A DNA stretch of 64,000 nt from Sphagnum magellanicum (lineage: Eukaryota > Streptophyta > Sphagnopsida > Sphagnales > Sphagnaceae). The position numbers and the translations under genes were made by a program. Location of the stretch: the NCBI GenBank assembly GCA_021904315.1, contig CM038918.1, positions 8,199,349 to 8,263,348 of the forward strand. The letters run 5' to 3'. The notes below the pieces were generated by a model that was not told the DNA's origin, did no database searches, and saw nothing but the letters and a program-made list of their open reading frames with translations. Of the stretch, positions 45,213 through 59,200 are shown piece by piece (position 1 is the first letter of the stretch; each line of letters starts with the position of its first letter).

Positions 45213-48200
45213 TCAATTTTCGAGATTTGAGCTATTAACAACATTGGTGAAGATTTGGCCAATGCCAATGCTGATAGATGCAGTCACTATTGCGACAATC
45301 ACACCCAATAGTTGCTCTCCCGCTTCAAACCCACAGACTGACACCTGTTCATCAACATTAGGAGAAGGAGGCTTGAGAAGAGCAATGAGTTGTTGGTTTT
45401 TGGGGGTTGGGTTAGGGGCCAAAAACAAAATATAGAATTTTTGTCACTACGAGCTCTTGGAATGATCTAGCATTTTGGAGCTTCACAGAAACTTCATGAT
45501 CTCCTCTACAATACTCTTTACAAAACATGACTTATTTGTATGTGACTTACAGCCCACTAAAGCTAGACTTAAAGTTTAGCATGAAACAAGCAAGGTACTG
45601 TCAGAATTCAAGATGCTATTGCGAAGCCATATGTGAAGCATTAATATTTTGTATTCCCTTGCCTAGTGTGCAAAGCCCTATGTGGAAAACTTAGCACCAA
45701 TGAGGATAGAGAAGTGTGTTGCCATTCAAATCCTCCCCCTTCAATTGGATGGCAAGTTTTGTGTTATTTATGTTGGCTTCTACATCAAGCGCCTGCTACA
45801 ATTTTCATGACCTTGGAAGCTTGCATTCCTAATTCCAAGAATCTGAACTCCTAATTCCTCTTTATTCCATGCTGGCACATATTCTTATTGAGTTTCCAAG
45901 ATTTTTTAAACTACCCTTATCTGGTGACATGTTCCACATGACAAGAATCAGCAATTTGACAACTTTCCTATCAACCAAACTGTTTAGTTCCACCCCCCAT
46001 CTTAGTTGTGCAAGGAAATAGAACCATATGCTGAGGACATTTGTGGGTTACATCTTGGTCTGGGATTTTGGAAAGAGGGCCTAACCTTGTTTTGGGCATT
46101 GTCATAGTTGACAGCCTCACTGATGCAGGTCGTGGTCTCTATGGCAATTTTTCGTCTTTTTAGTTGCTCCGCAGTCAAATCCAATTTCTCCTTCTGTGTT
46201 TTGAGTTGTAATTTCAACTGTTACATGCTCCACCCACCATCTTTAAAAAAAATTCTCCACATTTTGTTTCCCCTTCCCCCCCCAACACAACATACATATG
46301 AAATTTTGGACTACAATAATTGCATGCCTGATGTGGTACACACAAGTATACCGGGACATATTCTGAAAGCAACTGTTTGAGGGGGGGGGGAACCCATACA
46401 GTGTGGATTATGAAAAGAAGTGCACAAGAAGAATGGATGTACCATACACTCTTGAAGAAGTCAGTAGAAAATGCAGGTAATTGGCAAAGAGTGAGTTGAC
46501 CTTGCGAGAAACAAGAGTGGCACCATGCTGTTGGCGTACATTGTTTATGTCACCACCAGGCCATGCCATCAGCGCCAATAGTGTCAAAAACACATCCAGT
46601 ATCACAATCACTGTAACCCTGCCCCAACACATGCCCAACCTTCACTTTTCTAAGCATACTTACAGATTTGCAAACTTGCAGACAAGTGTAATCAACCATA
46701 AATCAGAATATTTGACACATTATCTGGGACACTGAGAGCAATTAGATTTGCAACTGTTTGGTTGACAAAAGATAGTGGTATGCCCTAACACTGTGACCAT
46801 TCTATCCATACTAAAAGGTTATTGGTTTTCTACTACAAATGTTTGATGATTGATCTACTCATATAATTTCAAATTATTAAAATGGGTGTTTCATAATTTT
46901 CCCTTCTTCCTCTTGTTTGGATGTACATATGTGATAGAACTTAACCCCAAGGTCATTATGGCTCATAAGACATGCTTTTCAACAGTTGCAGTAGACTAAT
47001 GAGGAGTCCAAATCAAGCACTGTAGTTCTTAGTATCAGCTCAGCTGCATCATTCACACCCACATAATATACACTGAAAATGCACTTATTCCTAGCTGAAA
47101 CCTCAAAATGTTAAATTGTATAAAATTTATGTGGGTCTTCACTAATGGTGGCCAAGATTTATCATTGGGGATAAGCTTGACCTATGCTTCATATTCATCA
47201 TGACATTGCATTTGAGAAGATTTGGCATTTTTACCAGTGTTGTGCAGTTATTTGATTTTCAAATAACTTGAGAAAAAAATCGAATCAGAGAACCACAGGT
47301 TCCAGTTGTTCAGAAACATCAAAGAACTGGCAGTTTGCATGAAAGAACCGGTTTCTTCATGAAGGGTGGTTTTTTTTATTTTCAAAAAAATTAAGAACCA
47401 AGGTTCTATACCAAAACTGGCTCTTTGAATTTTTTCACCACCACTGGGTAAGCAGGTGTATATCCAGGTTTATAACTGGTGGGTATTTGTAGCTGACTCT
47501 AATAACCGCACAACACTGAATTTTACCTTTCAAAGGGGGGCTGAAAACTTACAGGATATATATGTCACCTTCCTTGATTCCACTGAGTAGCCTCAAGAAT
47601 AGTACCAGAATGAGAAGACCACAGTAGCATGCAAAGTATGTTGTGTAATACTGCAACATAAGTATAAGGGTCAATGGAGAGGTCAGAGTCAGTATGTGTG
47701 TGACAAAACACACCTATCCATTATTGTTAGTCATCACAAAATTGAGGCATTAATAGATACAAGTGATTGTCCTGGAAACGAAACTTCAATGGACATAGAA
47801 GATAACCATGGAAGAGGACATTGTCACTGAAGTGTACATGCTGTATAGATGCAAAAGAAGCAGAAAGAACTTACTTTGATGCGAAGGTGAAAGTGAAGCC
47901 CAAAATCATGCAAAAGAACTCTGCAAATCCACCATGCCTGCAATGAGTCAGGGTTGTCAAAATCAATCCATATGCCAATCCCTGTCAGGCTGTTACTACT
48001 AGAGCTACGGGAGCTAGGGGTACTCCCACTCCTGCTGGAACTCCAACTCATGGTTTGCAGCCGGCGAAGGAATTCAAATGACTTTTGCTGGAGATATTTA
48101 AAGGAGGGCACCCGGATGTGAACGCTGCCATTGTACACTCCAGTACGAAGAAGCTCATCAAGCTTTGAGGCCACATAATGGCGTCGCCGGAAGTCCAGGA

Positions 48201-51200
48201 TGCCAACCATCATGAATGCTATGTTAGACCACATGGAGAAGTACATCAGTAGAACACTTGAGGGTGCAATGGCCCATACAGTCCAGAATGGCCCAGGTAA
48301 CTTGTGGCCTCCTGGATGCCCCCCACACCCAACCTTCTGTTTCATCAAAATCTTTTGAGTGAAATTTCAAACAACACTCAAATATTTTTTACTGTTATTT
48401 CCTCCATTTTCAACAGTAGTCCATCCAACATTGACAACACATGGGTCACACAAGTCTTTGGAGTAGAATAGATGAGAGATTAGAGACCCACCAAAGAGTA
48501 AGTGTAAAGCAATAGGAAGTACAGCTATGATAACAGCTATGACATTAGAACATAGTCGCAAATGCTGACTCATCATCGTATGGCCTACTCGCCTCAACCT
48601 GCAGCCCCCAGGCCATCCACAGTTGAAATGCCACCAATGAGAGCTAGAGGAAATTTCCATTTGACTTCACAATGTGGAGCTCAAATAACCAGTGCTGATA
48701 TATTGGTATCTATTCTCAAATAAACTTCCATCTGCAGATTGGAATACAGAGCAGCAGACTACCCAACAGTCTAAAATTGTGGGTTGTTGAAAGTCTGTTC
48801 TGTGGCTGATGGATGATCATAGAAACACCCTTTTACAAACATCAAGTCTTGAAAAATCAATGAGAAACAAGGGGGAGAAAAAACTACTCATTTTTCAGAA
48901 TTGCACAACAATTTTACCTGCGTAGGGAAGATGATTGGCGGATGATATGGGCAGCATACAAGTGCACAGGCAGTTTGCCAGGGCAAATCACTGCATCCAA
49001 ACATTCTTCCTTGCCAGCTTCCAACCATCTGTTGGCTTCCCTGACTATGTCCAGAGTACAGTTCTTACATATGGCACCAACCTGCAGGTTCAAAAGATCT
49101 GCAGTCATGATAAGATTTTGACTCATTTTCAGGGTCTGTAAATTCTAAGCCCTAAATAGGAAGAAAAGTAACCAAGAGTTTCCTGAACATACTCCCACCT
49201 CTTTGAGTTATATCAGAAAGTGCTTAGCAGGATTTCATAGTAGAGGGAACATAGTTGACCTTATTGGGGTTGTCTTTTTTAAGCTGGAGGTCAGAAACAA
49301 TGTCGTGAATGGCATCAAGAGAGTTAACAGTAGTGTCAAGGTGAAATGAAAATGCAGGTAACAGCATTCGGCACCGAGTTGCAGCCAATAGAAGCTCTTC
49401 TTTCAACACCTTTCGAGGAATTGGGTCTTTCCATCCACCTAGAAGCTGCAGAGTTCCAAAGACATCTGTTATAATTGAGACGCGGTTTACCCTTGTTGCC
49501 TGAAATTTTGGAGCCAATTGTTGTGAAATTTAGGATGCATCAGACTGTTTAATGTCATCATAAGGTGAACAAGGGCAAGAGTTTGCAGTCCTGTTTGCAA
49601 GGACTTTCCTGGGGTCTATTATGCAGTTCAAAATTTCCAACCACTCGCCATAAGCAGAAGAGTTTTTTGCTCTTTAATAGCAGAATGGTTTCCAAATTGT
49701 GATATACTTCCCTGAATATACAAAAACAGATCTGAAATTGAACCAGAGGGCTGAGATAGACTTTACAGTCATGTGGAGCAACACACTAGGGTCCATCACT
49801 GCAGTGCGCATATTATTTATATCCACTGTTGATGCAAAAGCATATTTGGTTGCTACAACCTGCCAAAAATTATGGTTACTTCAATTTCTGAAACATGAAC
49901 ATGTCTGTCCTTAGTTGAACGTGGTAACCATCTGATGACATCAAGCACGTAATCACTCTTATGCCCCAAGCTATTAATTTACCTTCATAAGTACCCAGAA
50001 TTTCTCAATCTGGAAAAAGATGACCTGATATCAATAGCAGGTTGTGGATATCAATATCTAACAACATAACAGCAACCCATCAGCAAGCATAAAAAATAGG
50101 AAACACAACCCTAAAAACGAGAGAAAACATGACAACACAAAATCAAGGAGAAGTTTGATTGATAGTGACAGTCATACACATTTCAGTGACACTCAAGCTA
50201 CTAATGGGCCACCTCAGGAAATGTCATGTGTAGTTAACTAGTTCTTGCTTGATTTGACTCCTCCACCTCATATGATTATTTATTCAAACAAAGCTAAGCA
50301 GATGCCACCATGAGACAGTGTACAATTTTGGACATTTGAGAACCAGTCATCAGTATGTGTCTTTATCCTCAAGTGAGTAGTACAATTCACAAAAAGCTTT
50401 TGTTTGCTGAGAGCATTCCTAGTGAAGATTTGGTAAAAGAACATACCGCATTCCGAATGACCCAAAGTAAGTCGACTAAGATGATGTCATAGAGAAAGAC
50501 GAGTTTATTTTCTTTAATTGCATAAACTAGGCTCACTCCATTGAATGTGTAGACTGTACACATAACCAAAAAAACGACCGGGCAAGCAGTGTGAGCATAT
50601 AACACGATTACTTACATACAAAGCTGCAGACGACATAGTAATGAAAGAAAGATTAATGCAAGTAAACACTTACAGCAGAGAGCCAGGAGAGCTTGGCCAA
50701 AAGCAAGGCGAGGATTTGTAAGGCTGAAAAAACCTCGGTTCACAAGTGAAAGCCATCCACCATCTAGCCACCACATCAGTGGCACAGATACTGGATAGAA
50801 TATGTGGTATACCAACTCCTTTGCAAATGTAAAACTGCCCCCTCCCCCCCCACAGACATTACAAGAGCTGATTTATCCTGCCATGCAGACCAAATTCATT
50901 AACAAGCTCCAGCAGCCTGTTACAGTTGTTTCCATTTAAATATGCATAATAATGCATGTCTACTGTTCCTATCCTTGGTTTGTGCCAAAGACCCAGTCTG
51001 GATGCAATACTAAAACATGATATCTATGAAATTGCACAGAGAGAGAGAGAGAGAGAGAGAGATTTCCACCACGACAATTTGAAGTAATGTGCCAGTGGGT
51101 GCCATCGACACCTTATGAGCGTTGCTCACAAAGTGTCATACCCTAAACCTTAAACCTTCACCACTAATGGAAGTGATGAGTTGCTACCCACTGACATCAT

Positions 51201-51775
51201 CAGCTCCCAACAGTGAATCCAAAACATGGATATACAATGTCAGGAACTAAGAACAGGATTGGCAGCGGATCTGCCTTGAATTTCAGCTACTGAAAAGAGA
51301 AAAGATTTGCGTGAATCCCTCTCTTTTCACACCACCTAGAGTGCAAGAGTGTACAAGAACTCTTCCTGTTGCTCATGTTGCACACACTAGCAACCTGTAA
51401 GAGTCATGCAAAATGAATCTATAATATGTGAAGTGCAAAAAATAGGTTACACAGAGAGAGAGAGAGATAGAACACAGATCAGAAAAGATGAGAGAGGAGG
51501 ATGAAGAAGACTAAAAGACATAACATCAATAGAAGAGAAAAATCAGAACTTCCAAAACAAGTCATGACGATTTTTCAGACCAACATCCTGCTTGCATGCA
51601 TGCATGCATCCATGAATTTTCTTTACCTATTGAACTTGACAGCAGCTCTGGCCTCAAGCTCGGCCAGGGGTGGTGGCGGGTTGCGGAGCCTTTGATTTCC
51701 ATGCAATGGAAACATTTGCACAGAAGCAGCTTCATGCTGACCATCTGGAGCCTCGGGTGGTTTCTTGTCTCCCAT
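45213..51775 (-). CDS. Multi-pass membrane protein of unknown family, 13 exons, ~707 residues
   Basis: Not recognised. Exons: 51775-51627, 50834-50674, 50553-50447, 50024-49983, 49859-49722, 49499-49260, 49081-48918, 48598-48393, 48311-47875, 47650-47553, 46618-46501, 46217-46086, 45344-45213. All have GT-AG borders and all phases join without a stop (2124 nt), which is strong support although two junctions (exons 5 and 8) use weaker donors. The product has a hydrophilic ~50-residue N-terminus (MGDKKPPEAPDG). Hydrophobic segments lie near residues 57-75, 124-144, 352-375, 409-440, 552-570, 581-599 and 675-695. A soluble, charged region covers about 155-340, a serine-rich loop lies near 490-510, and a charged helix, probably coiled coil (LKTQKEKLDLTAEQLKRRK), lies at about 620-640. 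Motifs such as MAWPGGDINN and WWLDGGWLS may help searches. It could be a channel, a receptor-like protein or a transporter; nothing settles which. Confidence 0.75.
47238..47449. mobile_element. hAT-like short element inside an intron
   Basis: Starts CAGTGTTGTGCAG; the right end, reverse-complemented, reads CAGTGGTGGTGAAAA. It contains GAACCGGTTTC-type repeats like 495-900. It lies in the intron between exons 10 and 11 of the membrane-protein gene. The 8-bp flanks do not match, so the assignment is tentative. Confidence 0.35.
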
Positions 51776-53253
51776 CAAGAGCAGCTGTCATCACTACTGT
51801 TCTTTCCCTCTCTGAAACTCTGAAAGAGCGCCTTCCGATATCTAGTGCATCGCTTGATCTTCTTCTTCCCCCAAATCTCCAGATCTCCAAATCTCTTGCC
51901 AGTGGGTTCCTGCCAGTGATTCACAAGAACTGTGGATTATGTGTCAAAGCGGAAAGCAGGAAACAAATCACAGAGGGGCTTATTAGGGTTTAGGGTTTAG
52001 AAAGAAAACCCTAACCAGCAGCTCACCAGACTTACCTGTTGTAACAACATGATTCAACCCAACATCACAACATCTAACCCACATTTAACCCACATTTAAC
52101 CCATTACCATTGTTCAATGCTTCGTCCCATAACCAACCCAATGAAATGAAGTGCCATTGGGTTGGTTTTTTGGTCACCTCGTTTGTTTGATTGAGATCCC
52201 GGGACCTCAAAACCCATTTGTGGACTTTGGTCAATTTTAGGGTTAGAAGCTCAAGAGAAAAAAGAGTCCAGTCTTTTGAGGCGATTTGCTCGCGGAGTCA
52301 TGACGATGACTGCCACAATCTTCCTTCGTGGTTTTGTTTTTTTTTTCCTGAAATTTCTGCTGCACATGGTTCTGAAATAGTTCGTTCAAATGCTTCCGAA
52401 TTCGTTTTTTCCAAGATGAATGCAAGTTTTTGATCCTTTTTTTTTTTTTTTTGCCTTCCTCAGAGGTTTTGTATTCAGTTTCCAATTGCATGCGTCGTCA
52501 ACAACACCCAACGTGACGCTGCAGCATCCGATTGTGAATCCCATTTGAAAAGCAAAAGAAAAAAGCAGCAGCGCCAAAAAAAAAAATCCAACGTTGTGAA
52601 TACCTACCCATTTGCGAAAACTCAACAATGCATCCATCCAATTCTAAACAAAAACAAAAATAAAACAAAATCTCTGCACAGTTCTGTTGTTGGGTGCTGG
52701 GAATCATTCTTTCTTTCACATGGAGTCTGCTGCATCAGTGATTGTGTGAAACCCATCTGAGGTGGAAACACAACACATTATTCATTCATGCATTGCATGT
52801 GTCTCTTTGGGTTCAGAAATTTTCAGAGGCTGGTGCTGTTGTAGATTTTACTGAAAAACTGTGCATCGTCTCTGCTGCTGCCAACCAACTTTAGCAAGAA
52901 GGAAAGGAAGGAAGGAAGGAAGGTTTCCCTTTGATTTCTGACACAGCTACTACTTCTTGTGTTGTATTTCTGGTGAGTCCTAAATTCATTTGCCCACAAT
53001 CTTTTTCTCATGCAACTATGGAGTGATATGCTAATAATTCTCTTGTTTCTTGCTTGGATAGGCAAGTTTGTGAACTTTTGGGTGGGAAATTTTGTGGGAA
53101 TTGGATTCTCTGAAAAGTCCAGGTCTAAGAGAATTAATTGGTAACTTGTATTTTGTCTTAGGAAGATAAAAGCTCAAGGATGATGGGTGCACACATGATT
53201 CCTTCTTAGGTCTTGATTTCTTGTCTGTTTTGTTGAACAGTGGGATTTTATCA
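51776..53253. promoter_or_regulatory. Shared upstream region of two divergent genes
   Basis: Lies between the start codons of the membrane-protein gene (minus) and the ABCG gene (plus). It contains the telo-box cluster at 51983-52015, poly-A/T runs, an AAGG microsatellite (about 52903-52923) and leader sequence for both genes. Reading frames here look like chance. Transcription starts were not located. Confidence 0.55.
51983..52015. promoter_or_regulatory. Telo-box cluster, both orientations
   Basis: TTAGGGTTTAGGGTTTAG at 51983-52000 is followed at 52006-52015 by AACCCTAACC. AAACCCTAA telo-boxes near transcription starts are known in plants to bind telomere-repeat-binding factors and recruit chromatin regulators. 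Here they sit about 210 bp before the minus-strand gene's ATG. Confidence 0.6.
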
Positions 53254-56200
53254 ATGGATAAGGAATACAAAACCATAGATGGGGAGTTGGAGTTGAAGAA
53301 TATGAGATCGCAAATGTCCATGGTAAGCCAAGATCATCTCAAGAAAAAAAATTGCCAAAGGGTTGTTCACTAACAGGAGGAGTGATCACACATTCCTCCT
53401 TCAAGTTGCCAAAAAATCTACCATTTGTGCTTTTGCCAAGTTGTCAGTCAGATAAGATACTACATTTCTTCAGCTTTCCAAGTACCAGGAACTACTGCTC
53501 TTGTTGTTGTTGTTAAAAGCCTGTGATTTGCTTACTGTGTTGATGCCCTAAAGAACATTGGGTGGGGTTTCATCAGATTGGTTTTTGTATCAGAATATTA
53601 ATCTCCAGATGCAAAGTCCAGTACTTGTTTTACAAAGAAGATGTGTGTGATTCGAAGTACTTCTGGACTTGACTGAAATTATTTTTCTGATTGACAACAG
53701 GAACTCATGCAAGACAGCACAAACGAGCAATTTAAGAAAGAAAAGGAGGCAATTGGAATGTCAGCAATAATGGCATCAAGCTCGGCCACAACTAGCAGTG
53801 CACCACAGGGTTTGATGAAAGCCTGGGAAGTTGAATATTCATTGAACTCTTGTCCCAGTGCACCACCAGAGCTGGAGTCAATTAGAGCCAGCTCACAAGA
53901 TCAACTTCATATTCTGTCACCCATTCAATCAGACAATGACTCTTCAGCAGGTCCTGGGCTACGACAAAGGCTTGAAAGTATGGGACATCATGAACTTGTG
54001 AGCATAGCTATTGATATGGCCCAACAACTTGAACATCTTAGCCAGCCACCAGACACCAAGTTCTTCATGGATTCAGTAAATTCTCCTGCACTCTTTTTTC
54101 CTTTGTAATTGCTGAAGAAAATGATATTGATATCTTGATCGGGAATGCCCATCATAAGTCTCAATTGGGCTAAGTGATGTTGGGTTGCACACTTTGTGGC
54201 CCAGAGTTTAACTTGTTGCTTTATAGAACCCACATTTTTTTTTGGGCCTTAACAAAAGGGTGGAGATTTATGAAGATTTTCTGAACAAATGTGACCAAAG
54301 TCGCTTAATCATTTTGCTTGTCATCATTCAAGAACTTTATTAAGATTTGACAACATTTGTCTTTGGATTTGGAAGGTGGAGATGGTAAGCTCCCAGTTCA
54401 ATTCGCCCAACATAACTGGAATTGAACATCTTCTGAAAGACGGCCTTCTCGCATTCCTCCTCAAATTCAAAAAGTATATGCCTCAGTACCCTCCTCAGGT
54501 GAGAAATACACACAACATAGACACAGGAAAAATTATGATCAGTGCCATAAGTGCCATCGAATATGCACCTTGAGACATTTATTTTTAGTGCTTGAGCTGT
54601 TTTGGATCAATTTTTTTTCCTTCACCTGATGTTCTTATGTGAAGTGCACTAGGTCGTCAAATTCGACAAGGTAAATTTCAGTGCACAAGTGTTGGGGGCA
54701 GAGCAAGGATATGAGACTGTCGGCTCCAAGTGCTTCAAATGTTTGCTACCCTGCTTCAGCAAAAGGCAAGGGATCCAAAAGTTTATGGTGTTAGAGAATT
54801 GTTCAGGCTATCTCATGCCTGGAACAATGACACTTGTGTGTGGTCCTCCAGGTTGTGGTATGTAATTTTTACACATGATCCATACAAACAACAACTCAAT
54901 TCAATTCTTTTTGTACAGGCCCGATTTCAAGTCTCTAATTATAATAATAACTCGAAAAATTATTTATATGGGTTTTTGACATTGAGGCTTTGTAGAGAAA
55001 AGGTGCTTATTTATCTTGGGTGGTGCATCCTGCAGGGAAAAGCAGTTTTCACAAGGCATTGGCTGGAAGACTTTTCATTGATGACACCACAACCCTTAAT
55101 GGAACTGTCAGTTACAATGGGAAAGACATTTCTGATATCCAAGTGCGACGTATTGCAGCTTTCATTGCTCAAAGTGATAGGCATTTGCCTACTCTGACTG
55201 TGCGGGAAACTTGTGCATTTGCCAACACCTGTACAAGTCATTACAATAAAACTGAATACAACTTTGCAGATGACCCGAATCTGGTAATTTTATTGACTAA
55301 TTTCCCTTTGGTTCTGTCCTTGTAATTTCTTGATTGAGATCTCAATGTTGGTTAAGAAAGCAAAATGATTTTCATGTGGCCTTTTCTGCCTCTTTTCAGT
55401 CCCCTTACAAGGCACACATGATGGAGAGTGTTTTTGGGTGTACATGGGTTTTCACTTGGGCACCTCACGAAGCATAATGGCTTGTACTTGGCATGCTCCA
55501 TAGCACAATTAGAGGAACCAGAGGATCAGATTCGTTGCTTGTTATCCTTTGGTATGTTTTTTGGATGGAAAAATGGTCTAAAAACATGTGTGGGATAGTA
55601 ACAGGCAAGAGAAGCATCATGGCTAAAGAATGAAAACCTTCCTTTGGAGATGACATTACATTTGCTTGGTCTTCGAGGTGTGATGGATACACCCATTGGC
55701 AACACAACCATACGTGGAGTTAGTGGTGGTGAACGCCATCGAGTTACAACAGCAGAAATGGTCTCAGGTACCAAATTTACTTGCTGTAACTTAAAAAGAG
55801 AAAAAACCTCAAAGAAAGAATACATATTGCACAGAATGGTACTTAGCTGATGAACATTTTCAGAGACTGAAGTCCTGCTCTTCTTCCTCAATTTTTTTGA
55901 ACACATTTTGCTTGTTAATTCACAAAATGACAATAGCAGTTTCATGAAGATGAATAGAAATTCATTGGAAAAGACTACCCCATCAGATTACCCTTGGTGC
56001 AGAGCAGGCACTTTTTTGGTGTATTTTTTGGATGAAATTAGCACCGGACTTGATAGTTCTGCGGCATATGACATTGTTTCAACCTTTCGTACATACGCAA
56101 GGATAAAACAATTTACATGCCTCTTTTCTCTACTCCAACCTTCCCCTGAAGTATTTGACCTTTTTGATAGGTAACTTTGTTATCCTTTTATCCACCCCTC

Positions 56201-59200
56201 CCCATTTCCCACAACATTTCTTGGTCATAAATATAGTCAAATCTCCAAGCAAGTGTGTGAAATGCAATATTTTGTGTTGTAGAGTCAAAAAACAATCCCG
56301 TAGTTCAATCATACTCTTAGCAAAAATGATTGGTAGCTCAATGATTGTGCGTTAGAAGAAAAACGTGATTTCAAAGTCCTAAGTTTTGTACATTGGGTTG
56401 TAGGATCATTGTTTTGAATGAAGGGCGGATTATTTTCCAAGGACCCCGTGGAGATGTTTTATCGTATTTTAAGACGCTTGGGTAAATAATAACATTCCCC
56501 ACCCTTACACATGCATTTTGAGTGGAGGATTGTATATTCTTTTTCCAGGTGGGTAAATGTGGCTTTTGCACTTGTCAAAGAAATCTTTCTTTTTTTTTTT
56601 TTCTTTTTTTTTTGGTGGGTTTATAGTTTTTTGTGAAATCCATGGGCCTGAGATTGAATTTTGTGATCTGGGATATTGCAGATATGTGAAACCAAACCAT
56701 GTGGATGTTGCAGATTTTCTGCAAGAAGTTACAACAGAAGAAGGCACACACTTTTTGTTGCCTGAGTTTCGACACTTGACAAGCAATGAATTTGTGAAGG
56801 CTTATATGGACTCTGACATGTATAAAGATGTGCTTCGTATTGTTAACAATACTCAGGTTATTTTTATAGCTCATTGCTATAGATCCTTTGCTAAACAAAT
56901 TATTCTACAATTTTTGTTCATGTTGCATCCATTTCAAGTTCTTCAATTGACACATCCATACTCTCTCACTAGGGAGCCTTTCTCCTGAACTGAAAATGAT
57001 ACTTTGGGTAGCTATCTATCTACTAAAGGGCTGCAGGCAGTAGGATCTACAGAAGCAAATTTCCCCATAGAAAAACCTTGGGAAAATTTCAACTATTTTA
57101 AAGGATCTCATTATGTACCATGCATCATCCATTTTGAATTAGTCAATGAATTTGAGAAACAGATTGTTTGCATGATGATGATAAATTGGTGTTTTGTCTG
57201 TTCACAGAATGTACAGGAACTTTGGCTGGATGTTGCAAAACCGCTTGGTCTAAGCATTGTCAACAAACCCAGCAAGCCAGGTGAAGATGACCCAACACCA
57301 AGCAAATGTTCCTAGAGTTGTGATGGGTTTGACACACAAGTCCAGAAAGTGATGTTTTAGAGATAGGTGTTTGCATATCAAGTTTGACTGGACTCTTGAA
57401 GAATATGTACACATATACATATATACATACATATATACTTACATACTTACATAAAGTGCTGGTGCACGTACTGAAGTTGTGACAAGGCAACAAAGAAAAC
57501 CACAACATTTTTCTACATATGATTTTGTACCCATGTTTATATAGATTATTCAAGTAATAGCAAATGTCAACTTCAATTTGGGAAAGAAATGAATGAAGTT
57601 AAATAGGGTTTTGCTCATTTTGCTGACGTTTTTTGCAAGCAGGTGAAAAGGGGATTGTAGTGGTGGATAAAGTGGAAGCATCAGGAATGGCCACAGCCGT
57701 AAACATTCAACATACAGCAGATGTTAAAGAAGGGGATACTATAATGGCCATAGGGGTTGTTGGTGAGGAACTTGAGTATCTTGGACTTCCAACGAGCACT
57801 TTGGATGCATTTGGCATCTTTGGAAAAGTTGCTGAAGCGCCCCGAAACATCATCTTACAGCTTGAACGTCCTCTTGAAAAGGTAATAATAATACCATTGA
57901 CTGTGTGACACCTCAATTTCAGCACAACAAATCAAAAGATTTTCAAAACTTGGTGTCCAAATTCCCAATGTTAAAAATAACCTGATTGAGTTCAATACAA
58001 AAAATAAATATATAGTAGACACTAGGAAGTTGAATTTGAGGTGTAAATATGATACTCAATTTTATTTTTTTGTTCTCGATAATTTACAATACATGGAAGG
58101 ATAATTCAAAGTTCCAAAATCATTTAAACCTTTTCAACGAAAAGGACATAGATGCATTCAATTGTGCTTTTGTGCAACATGTGTGAAGATCATGTGAAGA
58201 TCATCTAAAGTCCGTATTTTTAAATATGTCTTTAACATAGGAGGATGAAGAGGCAGCTAGTGTATTTAAACAAGAATATGTGCAAGAATGGTGGCCCTCA
58301 ACCAAAACTGTGTTACAAAGACAGGCCACTTTAGTGCGAAGGAACAAATCCTTTGTTTACGCACGTATTGTACAGGTGATTTAAGATTCATCCTCCAGAA
58401 GCTTTTCTAATATCCAGTCCTATCATATTAATTGTTCGATTGTGACTTTAATACTGTCAAAAATTCTGGCTTAATCTTCAAATTTCTATTTGAATTTGTA
58501 AATTTGTATTGATAAACATATATACAAATGAAGCATACCCTTGTAATGTGCATGTCAAAATTTGGATGATTGATTGGAAAGGGAAAATGACACAATTTGT
58601 TGTATTGTATGTGCCAGCTCTTGATATTAGGGTTATTTACTGGAACCTTATTTTACCAACTGCCCAACACCACCCTTCGATCTGATATGGATCTAAGAAA
58701 ATCACTTGCGTTTTTGGCAGTGATGACTTTATCACTTAACACTTTTTCCCAGATACCCGTCCAGCTCGATGAACGTTCAGTTGGAACCTCTCACCCTACA
58801 CCATTTTTTTAAAGTTTAGGGTTTAGGGTTTAAGGTTTAGTTTAGAACTTGGGAAATCTCATGGCCCACTTTTCAATTTTATAGTTGTTGGGTTTAGTGT
58901 AAATTGTTGAAATATGATTTTATTTTTTTTATTTTCCTATTCAGGAGCAAATGGAAAGAAAGATTATTCTTTGACAATTGGTCAATGATGTTTAGTGCTG
59001 TATATATACAGAAGGTGCACTTGTGTACATTTGTTTTTCGGCCTATGTTTGACTTATTGATTTCTGTTTTTCGATCACAAGGATAGGTGTTTGAAAAGCA
59101 ATTTGCAGCTCGATTTTTCCGACCCAATGCTTATGTTTTGGCTTGTACATTGAGCCAAATTCCATTCACATTAATAGAGGTATTATTGACTGAAGCTTGT

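Noticed and set aside
45213..51775. Assignment of the 13-exon membrane gene to polycystin channels, diacylglycerol lipases or DUF3537 proteins
   Set aside because: Each was considered from isolated motifs, but none of their diagnostic blocks (channel pore, lipase GxSxG, DUF3537 C-terminal motif) is present in the joined product.
52191..53065. Several frames of 70-83 codons in the divergent promoter region
   Set aside because: They overlap each other on both strands, contain homopolymer-encoded tracts and have no domain or splice support.
56857..57207. Extra ABCG exon around 57004-57110
   Set aside because: The frame is open, but exon 9 and exon 10 join directly in phase 0 and no good acceptor/donor pair bounds the intervening sequence.
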